Below are positions 1 to 11,831 of a DNA stretch of 64,000 nucleotides, in pieces (within the stretch, counting starts at the first letter, position 1; the number at the start of each line of letters is the position of its first letter). The translations under genes were made by a program, and so were the position numbers. A model generated the notes under the pieces. That model searched no databases. It saw only the letters and a list, made by a program, of their open reading frames with translations, and had not been told where the DNA came from. This DNA is from Entonaema liquescens (Eukaryota; Ascomycota; Sordariomycetes; Xylariales; Xylariaceae), in the NCBI GenBank assembly GCA_902805475.1, contig CADCSX010000003.1:1302001-1366000 (forward strand), given 5' to 3'.

Positions 1-2320
1 TGAACAGTTTCTCGGGTAGGAAGATAAAAGGTCTTTCGGATGGAAGGACCTATTACTTTCGTGATACGTAAGGAAATAAAATAATTTGGTGTTTTATTAC
101 TAGGGAAGATAGAGGGGATAATGGGATAAATCATATATATCAGTAAGAAAACTTACAACTAAGAGAGCTGGTACACCTGGTAGACGAGGAGCAAATAGTC
201 TTGCTGGATCATGATGCGGGCGTGAAAACAGCTCGAGGTTGTGAGGGGCGAAAGAAGTAACCAGTCGACCAAAATGGAATAAAAATGTTTGGAAATAGAC
301 CAATAAGAAAAGTAATAGCGCACAAGGAAGCTCCAAGTACGTATAAAATATTCACGGCGAGAGAAAATACGTAGAGTAGGTAGGTAAGGCTGTTCGAAGA
401 GAGCGCCGTCAACTTCTATCAAGATGTTGACGTATCTACGTGCCGTCTGGGCAACATTTCGCAAAGCGATTTGGTGGAATTGAAAGAGCCTACCTAACCA
501 AGCTTAAGGCCCTACGGCGTAAGATGAACCAATCAAATTGAGGGGATGGGGGGAGGGACTATAAGTTATTGCGCTCCGACTCACGTGATGCCACTTCCAC
601 ACAGTACCTAGGTACCTAGGTAGGCCCACCTACCTGTACGTACCTACGTAGGTACCTGGTAACTGGACTTGAGATAGGTACCTCGTGCTTTCCATACCCT
701 ACAAGATGTTGGAAACCGCCTGCAGGCTGCAGCATATGTAATCCATGTATTTTTATCCCTACAGATGTTTAATTTTTTTATAACGTCGAGTTGTAGCTAC
801 CTACACACTCTCAGTAGATACCTGCAATCTTGCAAGATATTATATACTTTCCACTCCCACTAACATATCCCGTCATCGTACTAATTTCAACATTATAGTC
901 ACGTGCTTAGTCTAAGATTCGAAATGGGACCCCGTCCCGCCCGGTCCATTTAAGGTTACAAGTCACTTCTTTTCTAATTCGTCTAACTCAGTGACAGTTG
1001 GTAGATCAGATTTCACGCAACAGCTTCTGCATCCTATGTAAGGAGAAACTAATCATCCTATCACTGCTGCCCTTAGAGAATTCCCACGGGGCTCATTAAT
1101 GCGTACGTATTTACTGCGTTACGTAGTGAGGTACGTCAGCGTTAGCCTCCAGATTGTCCGTCGGACAAATGGTAGGCTAACAGTATTTTAGGTAGATATG
1201 GCAAGCAGGTAGGAAATTTGGGCTGTAGAACTAGCAATGCATTTACACATGGAATGTCTCTTTCTCATACATTTATAGGTCAGTGTTGAGGTGTACACAC
1301 GTACGCATGTAGGAGGTATATCCCAGTATATCCCACGTACAAGTCCTTGTACAGACCTAGACAATAAGGTAGCCAAGCGATATATCTACGGAAAACCACA
1401 TCAACAACCAGTATTTTTGGAGCAAACTTGATGGGTTACCCAAGTCTTTTAAGACAATTTCCGAGGAAGCAGAGCACGGCAGATCAGAAAGATTTGAGCT
1501 GATATGGTTAACTACCCAAGTCGGTAATCAATTTGTATGTCATGTATGGTACCTGGACACTTCCAGGATTGGATATCGAATTATATTCTTGGGGACTTCA
1601 ATAACGGGACCCGGGGACGGAATACGGCAATGCCAAGGCCTTAAGACTCCCCAATACGGAGAGGGCTCGCCAGCTAACTAGCCTAACGATAAACCTAGTA
1701 GCCGTTCTGCCGTAAAAATGCGTACCGGGGGGCCACAGTTACACTGCTAGGTGGACTGGACCTTCCCATTCACAACTGACGCGTCGATCCATTTATCAGT
1801 GAAATTCTAATCGCCGCCTCCGTTTTTTTCTTCCATCTCGAATCAAATCCCCCAAATCATTCCACACCCTGTAAGGTACTTCCTCGTACACCTTTAGTTG
1901 TATATACAAATTTGTACCATACTGTACTTACCCCTATCCCATATTCTACGTACATGGTGCAACAACTTCGTATTCACATTCAGCTTTTACCTATCTCACC
2001 TGTTCACCTTTTTTATTTTTTTTCTTCTCTCTCCTTTCGTTTCCACTTCACCCCTCCTACGTACTCCCTATTAAATACCGTAGCTCAAGTATGCGAAACT
2101 AAACCAGTCGCATTTGAGCTTTCGGGGATGACTTAATAGCCTTCCTTTGTTTCTTGTGACAATATCTGCCCTACATAGGCGAAGAGAGTTTTCCCCCTTT
2201 GGAACTCCCCGCCTCCCTTCCGGCAGGCGAAACATTCCAGCCCTTTGAGAATATACCCCTTGTCTTTCTCTACCAACTCATTTTGACGGTGAACAACCCG
2301 TCAGCCCTACATCTCGCATC
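1..2320. other. Gene-poor left flank
   Basis: No convincing coding region; the open frames are short, lack recognisable motifs and carry scattered stops. It contains palindromic TACCTAGGTA-type runs (about 606-657) and, from about 1800, a pyrimidine-rich stretch that is probably the promoter and 5' leader of the mannosyltransferase gene that starts at 2321. Confidence 0.6.
606..657. repeat. Overlapping CCTAGGTA palindromes
   Basis: A run of overlapping self-complementary ACCTAGGT / GTACGTAC / TACGTA words. Similar words recur around 62400-62430 and 58801-58812. This simple palindromic word is common between genes in many Sordariomycetes; no function is assigned. Confidence 0.6.
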
Positions 2321-3847
2321 ATGGCCGCCGGCAGCGCGCGCATAGTGAGATATATTCTCTTCGCGTCCTTCGTAAGTTATATTAAATCAACGGCAGATTG
2401 CGCTCGAGTAAATCGAGCCTAGGTAGTTAATGCTAACACACTATAGTTTCTCGCAGTTCTTTACTTCGTATCTCATTCTACATACGAAGGAGTACAACTA
2501 AAACCCTCGACATTCGGAGCCAGTCCAGGCTCATCGATAACGAGACCCGATAAGTTATCCGACGACGTCAATGGGGCCTCTAGTTGGGGAAGCAAGCCAG
2601 ATGGTTCTATTAGCAACTCGCCTGGATCGACAAAGAGTTCACCATCGAAACCCGGCTCAGGATCCCCAAAGCAATATGAAGACCTCGCTGAGGCTCCGAT
2701 GGCCTTAACGCCATCGGATCAAGGCTGGAATGATCTTTTGGGAACCGCCCCAGGTCCTCGTATGAATGCCACCTTCGTCTCCCTTGCCCGCAACAGCGAT
2801 GTGTGGGAGATCGCTCGCTCGATTCGTCAAGTCGAAGACCGCTTCAACCGCCGATACAACTACGATTGGGTTTTCCTTAATGACAAGCCTTTCGATGCGA
2901 CTTTCAAGAAGGTTACATCCTCCCTCGTATCTGGAAAGACTTACTATGGCGAGATTCCCCGTGAGCATTGGTCTTTCCCCGATTTCATCGATCAAGATAA
3001 GGCACGAAAGGTCCGTGAAGACATGGCTCAGCGAAAGATTATCTATGGTGATTCCGTGAGCTACCGACACATGTGCCGTTTCGAGTCTGGTTTCTTCTTC
3101 CGCCAGCCGCTCATGCAGAACTACGAATGGTACTGGCGTGTCGAGCCCAGTGTCGAACTTTACTGTGACGTTCATTACGATCCTTTCCGTTTCATGGCCG
3201 AGAACAAGAAGAAGTACAGCTTCGTGCTTAGTCTGTACGAATATGAGGAGACCATCCCCACTCTATGGGACAGCGTAAAGAAGTTCATGAAGAATCATCC
3301 CGAGCATATCGCTGAGGGTAACTCCATGGCTTTCCTAAGTGATGACGGTGGTGAGAAGTACAACAAATGTCACTTCGTAAGTAACGTGTTAAAATCAATT
3401 GTGCATTGACAAGTTACTAACCTAACTCCAGTGGTCCAACTTTGAAGTGGGTAACTTAGAGTGGCTGCGTTCCAAGGCCTATACCGACTTCTTCGAGTCG
3501 CTTGACCAGGACGGTGGATTTTTCTATGAACGATGGGGCGATGCCCCGGTACATTCCATTGCTGCCGGCCTTCTATTGAAAAAGGAAGAAATTCATTTCT
3601 TTAATGATATCGCCTATTACCACGTCCCCTTTACCCACTGTCCTACGGGCGAAAAGACGAGGCTAGATCTTCGCTGCCACTGCAACCCTAAGGACAACTT
3701 CGACTGGAAAGGATACTCTTGTACGTATTTCTCGATCCATTCGTATCTATGATATTACATCTCACTAACACTTTCCCAGGCACAGCAAGATATTTTGAGA
3801 TTAACGGACTTGACAAGCCACAGGGCTATGAGGAGCAACAGGAATAG
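2321..3847 (+). CDS. Golgi alpha-1,2-mannosyltransferase, GT15 (KRE2/KTR/MNT1 family)
   Basis: Predicted GDP-mannose-dependent alpha-1,2-mannosyltransferase that extends O- and N-linked mannans in the Golgi. Model of four exons: 2321-2371, 2447-3376, 3432-3720 and 3780-3847, giving 445 aa; all introns are GT-AG and the first has a TGCTAAC branch point. The protein is type II: short cytosolic head, one signal-anchor helix (about residues 8-26, formed across intron 1), a Ser/Pro/Gly-rich stem to about residue 110, then the GT15 catalytic domain. The family signature YNxCHFWSNFE is intact and spans intron 2, with Glu332 matching the proposed nucleophile of yeast Kre2. SVELYCDVHYDPF and the RCHC cysteines near the C-terminus also fit. 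The upstream ATG was chosen because it alone supplies the membrane anchor. The family assignment is firm; the exact paralogue (KRE2, KTR1, KTR4) is not resolved. Confidence 0.95.
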
Positions 3848-5585
3848 AGAAAAGGAAATTAGGACAAAAAATTCGCAGATGATTGTAAATACCTATATTA
3901 TCCATCTCTAATGACGGTCTATTGCAACATCGCCGGTGCGGTTCAACGGGGGTATTAACCGGGGCAACAGGGTGGCGTCCACGGATTTATCAATGTACCG
4001 ATAATCTATCGGTTTCTTCATTGTAGATACATGTTTATGGGGTTTACCATATGAAATGGAAACGTTGGGATTATTTGACGCCACATCTTGTAGTAAAAGC
4101 ACAAGTCTATTCCCGAATTAAGTGCCCCATCTCGAATCCTGTTAGCTCAGGGTCTTTAGAACCCCCAATATATCAATGTGACACAATACAACGACTTCTA
4201 TATTTCTATGAGCCGACAGATGCCTTCTTCGGCTTCTTCGTTCCGTATTTACTTCGACTCGACTTGCGGTTCGCAACACCAGCCTAGAGGTAAAAATACG
4301 TCAGCAACAATAATACTTCTTAAATCCGACTCGACACTATTTGATAACTTACCAAATCAAGAGCTCCTCTAACTAAGTGATACCGCACACCGGGACAATC
4401 CTGACTTCGACCACCACGAACCAAGACGACGGAGTGCTGTTGGATGTTATGGCCCTCGCCGGGGATATAAGCCGTAATCATACGACCGCTGGACAAGCGT
4501 ATACGGGCGGTTTTTCGCTCGCCTGAATTGGGCTTCTTAGGTCGCGTGATACCGACTTTCAGGCATACGCCTTTCTGCTGCGGACAATGCGTGTCTGATA
4601 GAGCTGGGGAAACGGCGTGACGTGCGCGTTGGGGCTTACGGCAACCCTATTTACTTTGAGGTTAGTCGCTGATACATAAGCCCAAATGAACAAGCAAATA
4701 GAAGAGAACATAGAGCTTGATTGGGGCTTGAAACAGACGGTATCGAGGGAAAACGTACTCGTAAAACTTGGTTCAAAGTCGCATTCGGAGACGGCGTCGA
4801 GGAGAACGACCGCATAGGAAATTTCGGGAGGGTTACGGGTAGCGCAGCTGGCCGGCTCACTAGCGACGGCCAGAGAGATCTTAATATCGGCGCGGCCATG
4901 GTGAGATTGGTAGTCAGTCGGCCGCCGTGTCTTAACTATAGCAGTTCGTTTAGATATTGGAACGATCCGCAGCCGCCAAGAGAAAGTCAATTAACGACCT
5001 AGAGTTTGGAAAAATCACTGTCAGGTGACATCGGTCTGGGCGAGTTCTCAGCTCCGGGCTCCGGTACGGGTGTGGCTCTAGCTTTGGACTTGCTAGCTTA
5101 CATAACGCGTAGATACTTCGGTACTTACTAGTTCGAGATTCAAATGTTCACATGTCTAACGGCTGGGGAACCGCGGGCGGTAACACCCAGCCGGACGGTG
5201 GCATTTACTCATGTCTGATTCGCTAATTCGCCTCCCTTGGTACATCGGTACACAAGCACCCGCCTCAGCTAATCGACGTCAGAGCCGCTTTCCCCAATCA
5301 CTGCTTTTCCAGCCACGGCTCGTGAGCCATGGCTATCCTCGGCAGAGCGCACCCGCTCGGCGGTCAGGGTACGTCGAATCCGGGGAAGTGAGCAGAAGGC
5401 GGGACTCTTTTCATTCCTCTTTCTATATTCTTTTTCTCATGATCGTGTAATTATACATATTCTTTACCTATTTACCTACAATAATTCAATACCTCCTTCA
5501 AACGTCCAACCGTAATTTTGTGCTCTTCAGCTGTTACACTTTAACTCATTGTGTTGCGAATTACAAGCTGCTGCCGCCTCGCACC
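3848..5585. other. Intergenic region between mannosyltransferase and acyl-CoA dehydrogenase
   Basis: 3' region of the mannosyltransferase gene and promoter of the acyl-CoA dehydrogenase. The longest open frames (about 140 codons on the minus strand at 4559-4990) look random and overlap equally open frames on the other strand. Nothing else identified. Confidence 0.5.
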
Positions 5586-7040
5586 ATGTCCTCGATCGCA
5601 AGATTACTTCGGCCGGCCTTACGGCGGGGTCCTGGTGTAGCTACTAGGACCTCGTTGTCGCCGCAATGTTGCAGCAGATCGATGCCGAAATTCAATACGC
5701 GACAGTGAGTTTTTTAAGTCGAGGTTCTTGTCTCAATGGCTTGTACTAATACAATGGGCTTGCAGAACAATAAGACCCTTATCCGCAACAGCCCGCCGGA
5801 TGACAGACATCACAGATATTCCACCTACACCTATAACGCACCTTTCGGAGACCGAAACAGCGATGCAAGAGACGGTCTCCAAGTTTGCTAACGAGGTCAT
5901 CTTACCGAAAGTCCGCGATATGGACGAGGCAGAGAACATGGACCCAGAGTTGGTCGAACAGCTCTTCGAGCAAGGGCTAATGGGTATTGAGATCCCTGAG
6001 GAGTTCGGCGGTGCCGGCATGAATTTTACTGCTGCGATTGTGGGTATCGAAGAATTAGCACGTGTCGACCCGAGCGTCAGCGTCATGGTCGACGTTCACA
6101 ACACACTGGTCAACACGGCTATTCTCAAGTGGGGCAGCAACAATATTAAGAAGCGCTTCCTCCCGGCACTGGCCACGAATACCGTCGGTAGCTTCTGTCT
6201 GAGCGAACCCGTCTCGGGGTCCGACGCTTTCGCGCTGGCCACTAGGGCAACGGAAACAGCCGACGGATACCGGATCTCGGGAAGCAAGATGTGGATCACG
6301 AATTCAATGGAGGCTAACTTCTTCATCGTATTCGCAAACCTGGACCCCAGCAAGGCGCACCGGGGTATCACGGCTTTTATCGTCGAGAAAGATACCAAGG
6401 GTTTCTCAATTGCCAAGAAAGAGAAGAAGCTGGGCATTAAGGCGAGCAGCACGTGCGCCATTAACTTTGACGATGTCGAAATCCCGAAGGAAAACCTATT
6501 AGGTAAGGAGGGCGAAGGTTACAAGTACGCCATTGGACTGCTGAACGAGGGGCGCATTGGTATTGCGGCGCAGATGACGGGTCTAGCGCTAGGCGCGTGG
6601 GAGAACGCGGTCAAGTACGTATGGAACGACCGCAAGCAGTTCGGCAAGTTAGTCGGTGAGTTCCAGGGCATGCAACATCAGATCGCTCAGTCGTACACCG
6701 AGATCGCGGCGGCGAGAGCTCTCGTATATAATGCCGCCCGAAAGAAGGAAGCCGGCGAGGATTTCGTACGCGATGCGGCTATGGCGAAATTGTACGCCTC
6801 CCAAGTCGCGGGACGTGTAAGTGGACTAGCTATTGAGTGGATGGGCGGTATGGGCTTCGTCCGGGAGGGTCTTGCGGAGAAGTACTGGCGAGATAGCAAG
6901 ATTGGTGCTATCTACGAGGGAACCAGCAATATCCAGTAAGTTTACATAGTCTTTTGTTCTACTCCGCAAGCCCAATACTAATCTCGAAAATCAGACTCAA
7001 CACAATCGCCAAGCTACTCCAAAAGGAATATACCACATAA
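5586..7040 (+). CDS. Mitochondrial acyl-CoA dehydrogenase, short/branched-chain type
   Basis: FAD-dependent acyl-CoA dehydrogenase for the first step of beta-oxidation or of branched-chain amino-acid breakdown, passing electrons to ETF. Exons 5586-5704, 5766-6935 and 6995-7040 give 444 aa. The first 40 residues are Arg/Ser/Leu-rich with almost no acidic residues, a good mitochondrial presequence. Visible family signatures are the N-terminal helical domain from about residue 60, FCLSEPVSGSDAFA (FAD/substrate contact), WITNS, and the C-terminal motif IYEGTSNIQ, whose Glu424 is the expected catalytic base. The last intron splits the SNIQL motif; splicing it restores the conserved LNTIAK end, which supports the model. 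Closest in type to ACADSB/SCAD-like enzymes; substrate chain length cannot be read from the sequence. Confidence 0.95.
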
Positions 7041-7837
7041 ACCGAGAAGATACCACAGAATATAGACAGTGCCTTTAGCCCTGTATTCAAAATTGGAAGG
7101 CGTATTCTCAGCGGTGTTTAGGGACCGGGCGTTGCTGATATCCCCGGGTGTGTCCTCCGTGCGGGGCTCCGTGATGGCATTCTGAACTGAGAATAGATAG
7201 CGCCTCCAAGAAAGGATATAAAAAGTAGTATAGCAATCTACTGTAAATAAAGAATATATTTATTGTAAAAAGTGCATATTAGGCAACCCCGTATCCCTAT
7301 TTGGATCCCACCGTAGCTGTAACGTTGAAGGCACATATGATGCTCGGATTTGATATTTCAGGGGAAGCTGGAGAGGAACGGAACGTTATGGAGACGTATC
7401 GAACTGAAAAGTTACAGCAACTCGCGTTGTTCCAGAAAGGTAGAAGATAAATAGTGAATGGTACGGCGCCGGTATAATTACCTAGCCCACGTACAGCACG
7501 CTATTAACAATCTCGCTAAGTAGGATTTAATGGGGAACATCTTGTGTACTAGATGTACGACGCTATGTGTTGACCTCACATCTTGCGACACACTTGCTAC
7601 AGATACATCCAGCTCACAAAAACGCAGGCAAATCGTACCACGGTGCCCCTTGATTTTGTTACTCGAGATTACGGATATTGAAGTTCGATGAAAACCTTAG
7701 TAATGTGACTTAACCGCATCTACAAGCCTTCTAGGGAAAGTAGTTAGCCTAGTCGCTAATAGAGATAATGTCACGAGGCAAACCAGAAGGTGAGGACACA
7801 ACTTCGTTGTTCCGCAAGGAACTCTAACTAATTAAGG

Positions 7838-7857
7838 TAGCTCTGAAGTCAGAGCTA
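7838..7857. repeat. Perfect inverted repeat (hairpin 1)
   Basis: TAGCTCTGA, two bases AG, then TCAGAGCTA: a 9-bp perfect stem. It lies in the convergent intergenic region, so a transcript-end or structural role is possible but unproven. Confidence 0.6.
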
Positions 7858-7886
7858 TACATACAAAACAGCTTCTTTGTTCTAAG

Positions 7887-7906
7887 GGGGTCTCAAGTGA
7901 GACCCC
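7887..7906. repeat. Perfect inverted repeat (hairpin 2)
   Basis: GGGGTCTCA, two bases AG, then TGAGACCCC: a 9-bp GC-rich stem 29 bp beyond hairpin 1 and with the same AG centre. Confidence 0.6.
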
Positions 7907-8204
7907 TGACAGACAATTATATCTAATTCTCGCGATGTATTTCCGCTCTGTGTCTCTGATGTGCGCTCAGTATTATGTTGGCCAGGTACTTATAGAAATC
8001 ACAAAGCAGTTCTCGAAATTAGTCCTGTCGTGTCTATCTGCCTGGTGCAAGTGGATATACACACAGCAAGAGTCATTAGCTATGGGGAAGAAAGAGTGCT
8101 AGCCTTATGTATAATTTTGACTGATATACCTGGCATGCAGAGGATCTACCGACTTCGGCCGTCGTATCTTCTTGGGGTGAGTGGCTCCACGATATACCTA
8201 AGGC

Positions 8205-9509
8205 TTAATATAGAAAGGCCCAAGATGGAGGTCCATACTCCAAAGCCTTGCTTTGTAACCAATGCATTCTCTCGCCCGACCCGAGCGGCCGTCTCGAGGT
8301 TGTATGGTAACTTATCGCGTCTTTGGCATCATCTTGAGATTTCGTGAGTGTACTAGGTCCCATTGTAATGCCCCTATACCAGAATTTCGATAGCCCAGGT
8401 ACGTCAAAATGCACCAGATGGCCCCTTTCACGAAGATCATCGAAGCTACATATGGAAGTCGGCGAGTTCATGGACATTAGGTAATCAAATATAGGGGCCC
8501 AGGTGTCTGAGACTAGGTGAATATCAGCCAGTAACAGCCGTTCGGGCCGGGTGGCCTTCAGGAACTCGAGCAGGTTGCTTCCCGAGACATATAGGCCGCG
8601 TAGAGAGCATGCTTGGAGATGTGCGGATTCCGGGTAGTCATCGGCAACAATAGGCACTGCGCGGTCCCCGGGCGAGGTCGAAGTATCAACCCCGATATTG
8701 TACCAGTGTATATCGAATTCTTTCAGGTTCGGCATTAATGATGACATGTCTAAGAGACTTCGGAGAAGTAAATTGCCATGTACGCCCTGGTCTGAATTAT
8801 ATGGTGCGTTGTCTTGTTGTGCCTGAATTCGGGGGGTGTATGGAGCAGAAAGGCTCATCGTCAGCCTTTCCAATGATTTACAAAGACCCGTGGTAATAAA
8901 TCGCTGACTAAGGGGAAGAATGGCCTTGTATACCAAACTACACTCCGGAACGGAACCAAATATGTTCAGATGCGAGTCAACAGCCAGCTGAGACTCACGC
9001 AAGGCAGCCATCGTGATGTCGAATGTTCGCTCCGCCGTTTGCCAGACAACCCTGTGTGATGGATGAGCAGGTCTGTCAGAGATCTCGTCATTAGACTTGT
9101 GGTAGCGTGTGCGCATGCTCACGCTAAGCCGTAGCGTGGCAAGACCCCGTTGGGGAGAATGCTTCTTCAGATTAAGGAAAGCCTGTGTTAAAAGGCGTAC
9201 ATGCTCGTCGGAATCTAGTACGCGGCTATTATCAATGGCCGGGACACCGACTATAGTGCAGTCTCGGAGGAGGTTGCCCGCGCGTCCATGGCCCGTCATG
9301 TAGACCATATTCCTTAGGGGCTCCAGAGCTAGCTCAACATTCTTGCTGGAGAAGAACTCAGCAAGCAGGCGCGGCGAAAGAATATTCGCGAGAGTGCTAC
9401 TTGCAAGTCGAAGGTTAAGAATATCCTTAAGGGCTAAGAAAGTCCGGATATGACTGACTAACTCGACAGGAAGAGTTTCCAGAGATGGTTTCATGGCGCT
9501 TGCAGACAT
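8205..9509 (-). CDS. F-box domain protein
   Basis: Single-exon gene, 434 aa. Residues about 11-55 (LETLPVELVSHIRTFLALKDILNLRLASS in part) fit an F-box: Leu-Pro start, hydrophobic helix and a Leu-rich second helix. F-box proteins bind Skp1 and recruit substrates to SCF ubiquitin ligases. The remainder (about 60-434) has scattered leucine-rich stretches such as LTMSLSAP and LKEFDIHW but no recognisable WD40, Kelch or regular LRR array, so the substrate is unknown. Many fungal genomes carry large, fast-evolving families of such proteins. The C-terminus (ALEYGPPSWAFLY) is intact. Confidence 0.8.
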   Translation of the reverse strand: MSASAMKPSLETLPVELVSHIRTFLALKDILNLRLASSTLANILSPRLLAEFFSSKNVELALEPLRNMVYMTGHGRAGNLLRDCTIVGVPAIDNSRVLDSDEHVRLLTQAFLNLKKHSPQRGLATLRLSVSMRTRYHKSNDEISDRPAHPSHRVVWQTAERTFDITMAALRESQLAVDSHLNIFGSVPECSLVYKAILPLSQRFITTGLCKSLERLTMSLSAPYTPRIQAQQDNAPYNSDQGVHGNLLLRSLLDMSSLMPNLKEFDIHWYNIGVDTSTSPGDRAVPIVADDYPESAHLQACSLRGLYVSGSNLLEFLKATRPERLLLADIHLVSDTWAPIFDYLMSMNSPTSICSFDDLRERGHLVHFDVPGLSKFWYRGITMGPSTLTKSQDDAKDAISYHTTSRRPLGSGERMHWLQSKALEYGPPSWAFLY

Positions 9510-10340
9510 CGGGTTTACTTCTGATGACTATTATTGATACTTAATAAAGTTTTTAGTTCTTACCTATGTCTAAGAACGTAGAAAATAGGTATTGTCGAGA
9601 TTGAAGAGTTAATGAGGAAGAGAAAGAATTTGAAATATTATGTACCTTGCTAGGGAGAGGTACGTGTATATATATCGCCCAATGCTTCAATGTTTGTATT
9701 GGAAAAACCCACTGTGCTAATAACTACGGCATTGGTAACAATGACTACCCCGCCGCAGATATAAATTTGGAGGGCAAGTTTGGTCTTTGACACCGAGTTG
9801 TTGAACATTGGACAAAGATTAGATGCAAAGCCGGACTTTGGGACGAATGATGGGTCAGCCCGATTTCGTTCTGCTAGGAATATATGAAGTTTCTTAAATA
9901 TATTCTTAAAATTTTCAAATCTCTTCTATTATCTTGTCAGGCTTTATATGCGAATTAATCAGCCTTTATGACGAGGGAAGAAAACCACGCATGGATTAGA
10001 GAAATAAAATTATCATTATTTTTAAGCCCTCGCCTAATATTACACGAGCAATACATCTTACTATGCAACAAGATATATTGTACGCTTCTAGTTAACTTTT
10101 ATGCGTTCGTGCTGTGTTGAATTCTGTCGTTCTAATTACTCAATTATATTCAATTAAATACCAATTTCATTAACCCCTTAACCCAAAAAGCCCAGATCCC
10201 AAACGCCGTGCTTGCCAAACATCCGTCCTAAGTCATCGCACATAAAAGATTGTAGCACCAAGCCCGTATAATACTTTTGGGAAGAGAACAAGAAAGAATA
10301 TACAAAAGAACAAAGCGTACGAACACCATCAAGTGCTGGT
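9510..10340. other. F-box gene promoter / arrestin gene 3' region
   Basis: AT-rich spacer between two minus-strand genes, about 830 bp. No coding signal or repeat of note. Confidence 0.5.
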
Positions 10341-11831
10341 TCAGTGTGCGGCCACCGTCCTTCGTCTACTATGATGTATATCTGCGTAGCCCGGTAAGGC
10401 TCCGTTCTGGTGGAAGTGGACAGTAGGAATACTCATGACCCGTGGACGTAGATACTCATCGACATCTGCTTCTTCTGCTTCTTCAAAGCTCGGCGGAAGG
10501 GCTGCGTCATTTAAGTGTGAGATTGTGCCGCTGACACCGATTTGTAAGGGTACGCCCAGCATCAGATGCGCGCTATTCCCTCCGGAAACGACCGTGACCG
10601 TCAACGACAGGACGTAGACACGCGATGTGATGCATGAATGGAAAGTTGGTATGAATGCTCTCTTCTGGGTTGGCAGCTGGATAGGGACTTGTAGTTGTGC
10701 TGAGTGAAAGATAGGGGATGGAAGGTTACCCTTCGTCTTTTGAGGCGCGGGCCTAGGAGGAAGGTCTGTGTCGGATGAAGAGAGACTGTCGCTGCCGTAT
10801 CCGGAGTCCCGTCGAGCTTGCGCCGTTAGATGACGACTCCACTTTACTTCTCCGAAATGCCCTGTGGTTACGGATGTTGTGCTTGAGTATGAGCCGCGAC
10901 CGTCAGAACCGAATGACCTGTGCCAGTCTTTGAGGTTAGGGTAGTGATTTATACCGCCGGCGCTAAAGTACGTGACTGCCGTGACCTTAGAGGCTATGCC
11001 AGTGACCTTTGGTGGACGCGCGTCGATGGAGACTGGTTCGAACTCGAGGTAAAGGGGCACCGTAGTTGAAGTGATGGTCTGCCCGTCGGGACTTAACATG
11101 GCTGCACTAGGTTGTGCAGCTGTGATAGTCACCTTTCCGGTTTTAGGCGATATGATTGTCTTCCGCAGCGTCTTACTCTTCGACATGAGATACAAGTCGT
11201 CGTGTTTGGTGATACTCAATGGAGCGTCTTCCGGCGCCGCGGGTAGGACTTTAATCTCCTCCCCAGCCTCCATGATTTTCGTGCTCGACCCGTCCGTTTC
11301 ATCATCCCTATACACCCGGGCCTTGATCATATACTGAACACGGCTCATATGTGGTGCAAAGTCGTCCTTCTCCCAGGAACCGATAGTAGGTGGTAGTCGT
11401 GTGTGGTGCTCCTGAACAGAGTTATTGGCGACCTGATGGTTGCACGCATTGAGCGTCAGCGTGCTGGGAATGACAAAGGTGAAGGGTATTGTATAAGTCA
11501 AGCCTGCCTCGAGTATGCGGGGGATCGGATATGAGGATTCCGGGATAGGCATAATGAGCTTCAAGAAAGTGTGAGATGTTGTTTGTGGAATATTTACGGC
11601 ATCTGTGCGAGTTTTGCTGGTTCCGAGTAATACAACCTGGAGTGTATCGAATCGCGTATCGTTCTGGGGTGTGATGATAACATGTCCTGATACCTCTGAG
11701 CCGGTGGTGTAAACTCGAGAGTGATAATGGTTGTCAATGTGGATGTTTATGCTGGATTTAGGGGTGTGAGATAGCCTGCGAGTATATCTGCCTAGTGTTT
11801 TGCTATGTTCCGAAGATGAGGTAGACGACAT
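10341..11831 (-). CDS. Arrestin-like (alpha-arrestin family) protein
   Basis: Single-exon gene, 496 aa. The N-terminal part (about 28-200) has the beta-strand pattern of an arrestin N-lobe (SINIHIDNHYHSRVYTTGSEVSGHVII, then LQVVLLGTSKTR), followed by YTIPFTFVIPSTL, typical of fungal ART/Bul-like proteins. The C-lobe lies at about 225-440, interrupted by a Ser/Gly/Pro-rich low-complexity insert (about 310-385). The tail has LPPSFEEAEE and LPGY, the latter close to the L/PPxY motifs that recruit Rsp5-type ubiquitin ligases. Expected role: adaptor for ubiquitin-driven endocytosis of plasma-membrane transporters or receptors. The family call is good; partner ligase and cargo are inferred. Confidence 0.8.
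   Translation of the reverse strand: MSSTSSSEHSKTLGRYTRRLSHTPKSSINIHIDNHYHSRVYTTGSEVSGHVIITPQNDTRFDTLQVVLLGTSKTRTDAVNIPQTTSHTFLKLIMPIPESSYPIPRILEAGLTYTIPFTFVIPSTLTLNACNHQVANNSVQEHHTRLPPTIGSWEKDDFAPHMSRVQYMIKARVYRDDETDGSSTKIMEAGEEIKVLPAAPEDAPLSITKHDDLYLMSKSKTLRKTIISPKTGKVTITAAQPSAAMLSPDGQTITSTTVPLYLEFEPVSIDARPPKVTGIASKVTAVTYFSAGGINHYPNLKDWHRSFGSDGRGSYSSTTSVTTGHFGEVKWSRHLTAQARRDSGYGSDSLSSSDTDLPPRPAPQKTKGNLPSPIFHSAQLQVPIQLPTQKRAFIPTFHSCITSRVYVLSLTVTVVSGGNSAHLMLGVPLQIGVSGTISHLNDAALPPSFEEAEEADVDEYLRPRVMSIPTVHFHQNGALPGYADIHHSRRRTVAAH

Larger units (their letters stand above)
7041..8204. other. Convergent intergenic region with two hairpins
   Basis: 3' flanks of the acyl-CoA dehydrogenase (+) and F-box (-) genes. 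It holds two perfect short inverted repeats (7838-7857 and 7887-7906). No coding signal seen. Confidence 0.5.

Noticed and set aside
2705..3175. 156-codon minus-strand frame
   Set aside because: Lies wholly inside the well-supported mannosyltransferase exon on the opposite strand; no motif.
4559..4990. 143-codon minus-strand frame
   Set aside because: Overlaps other equally open frames; composition looks random and no start context or motif supports it.
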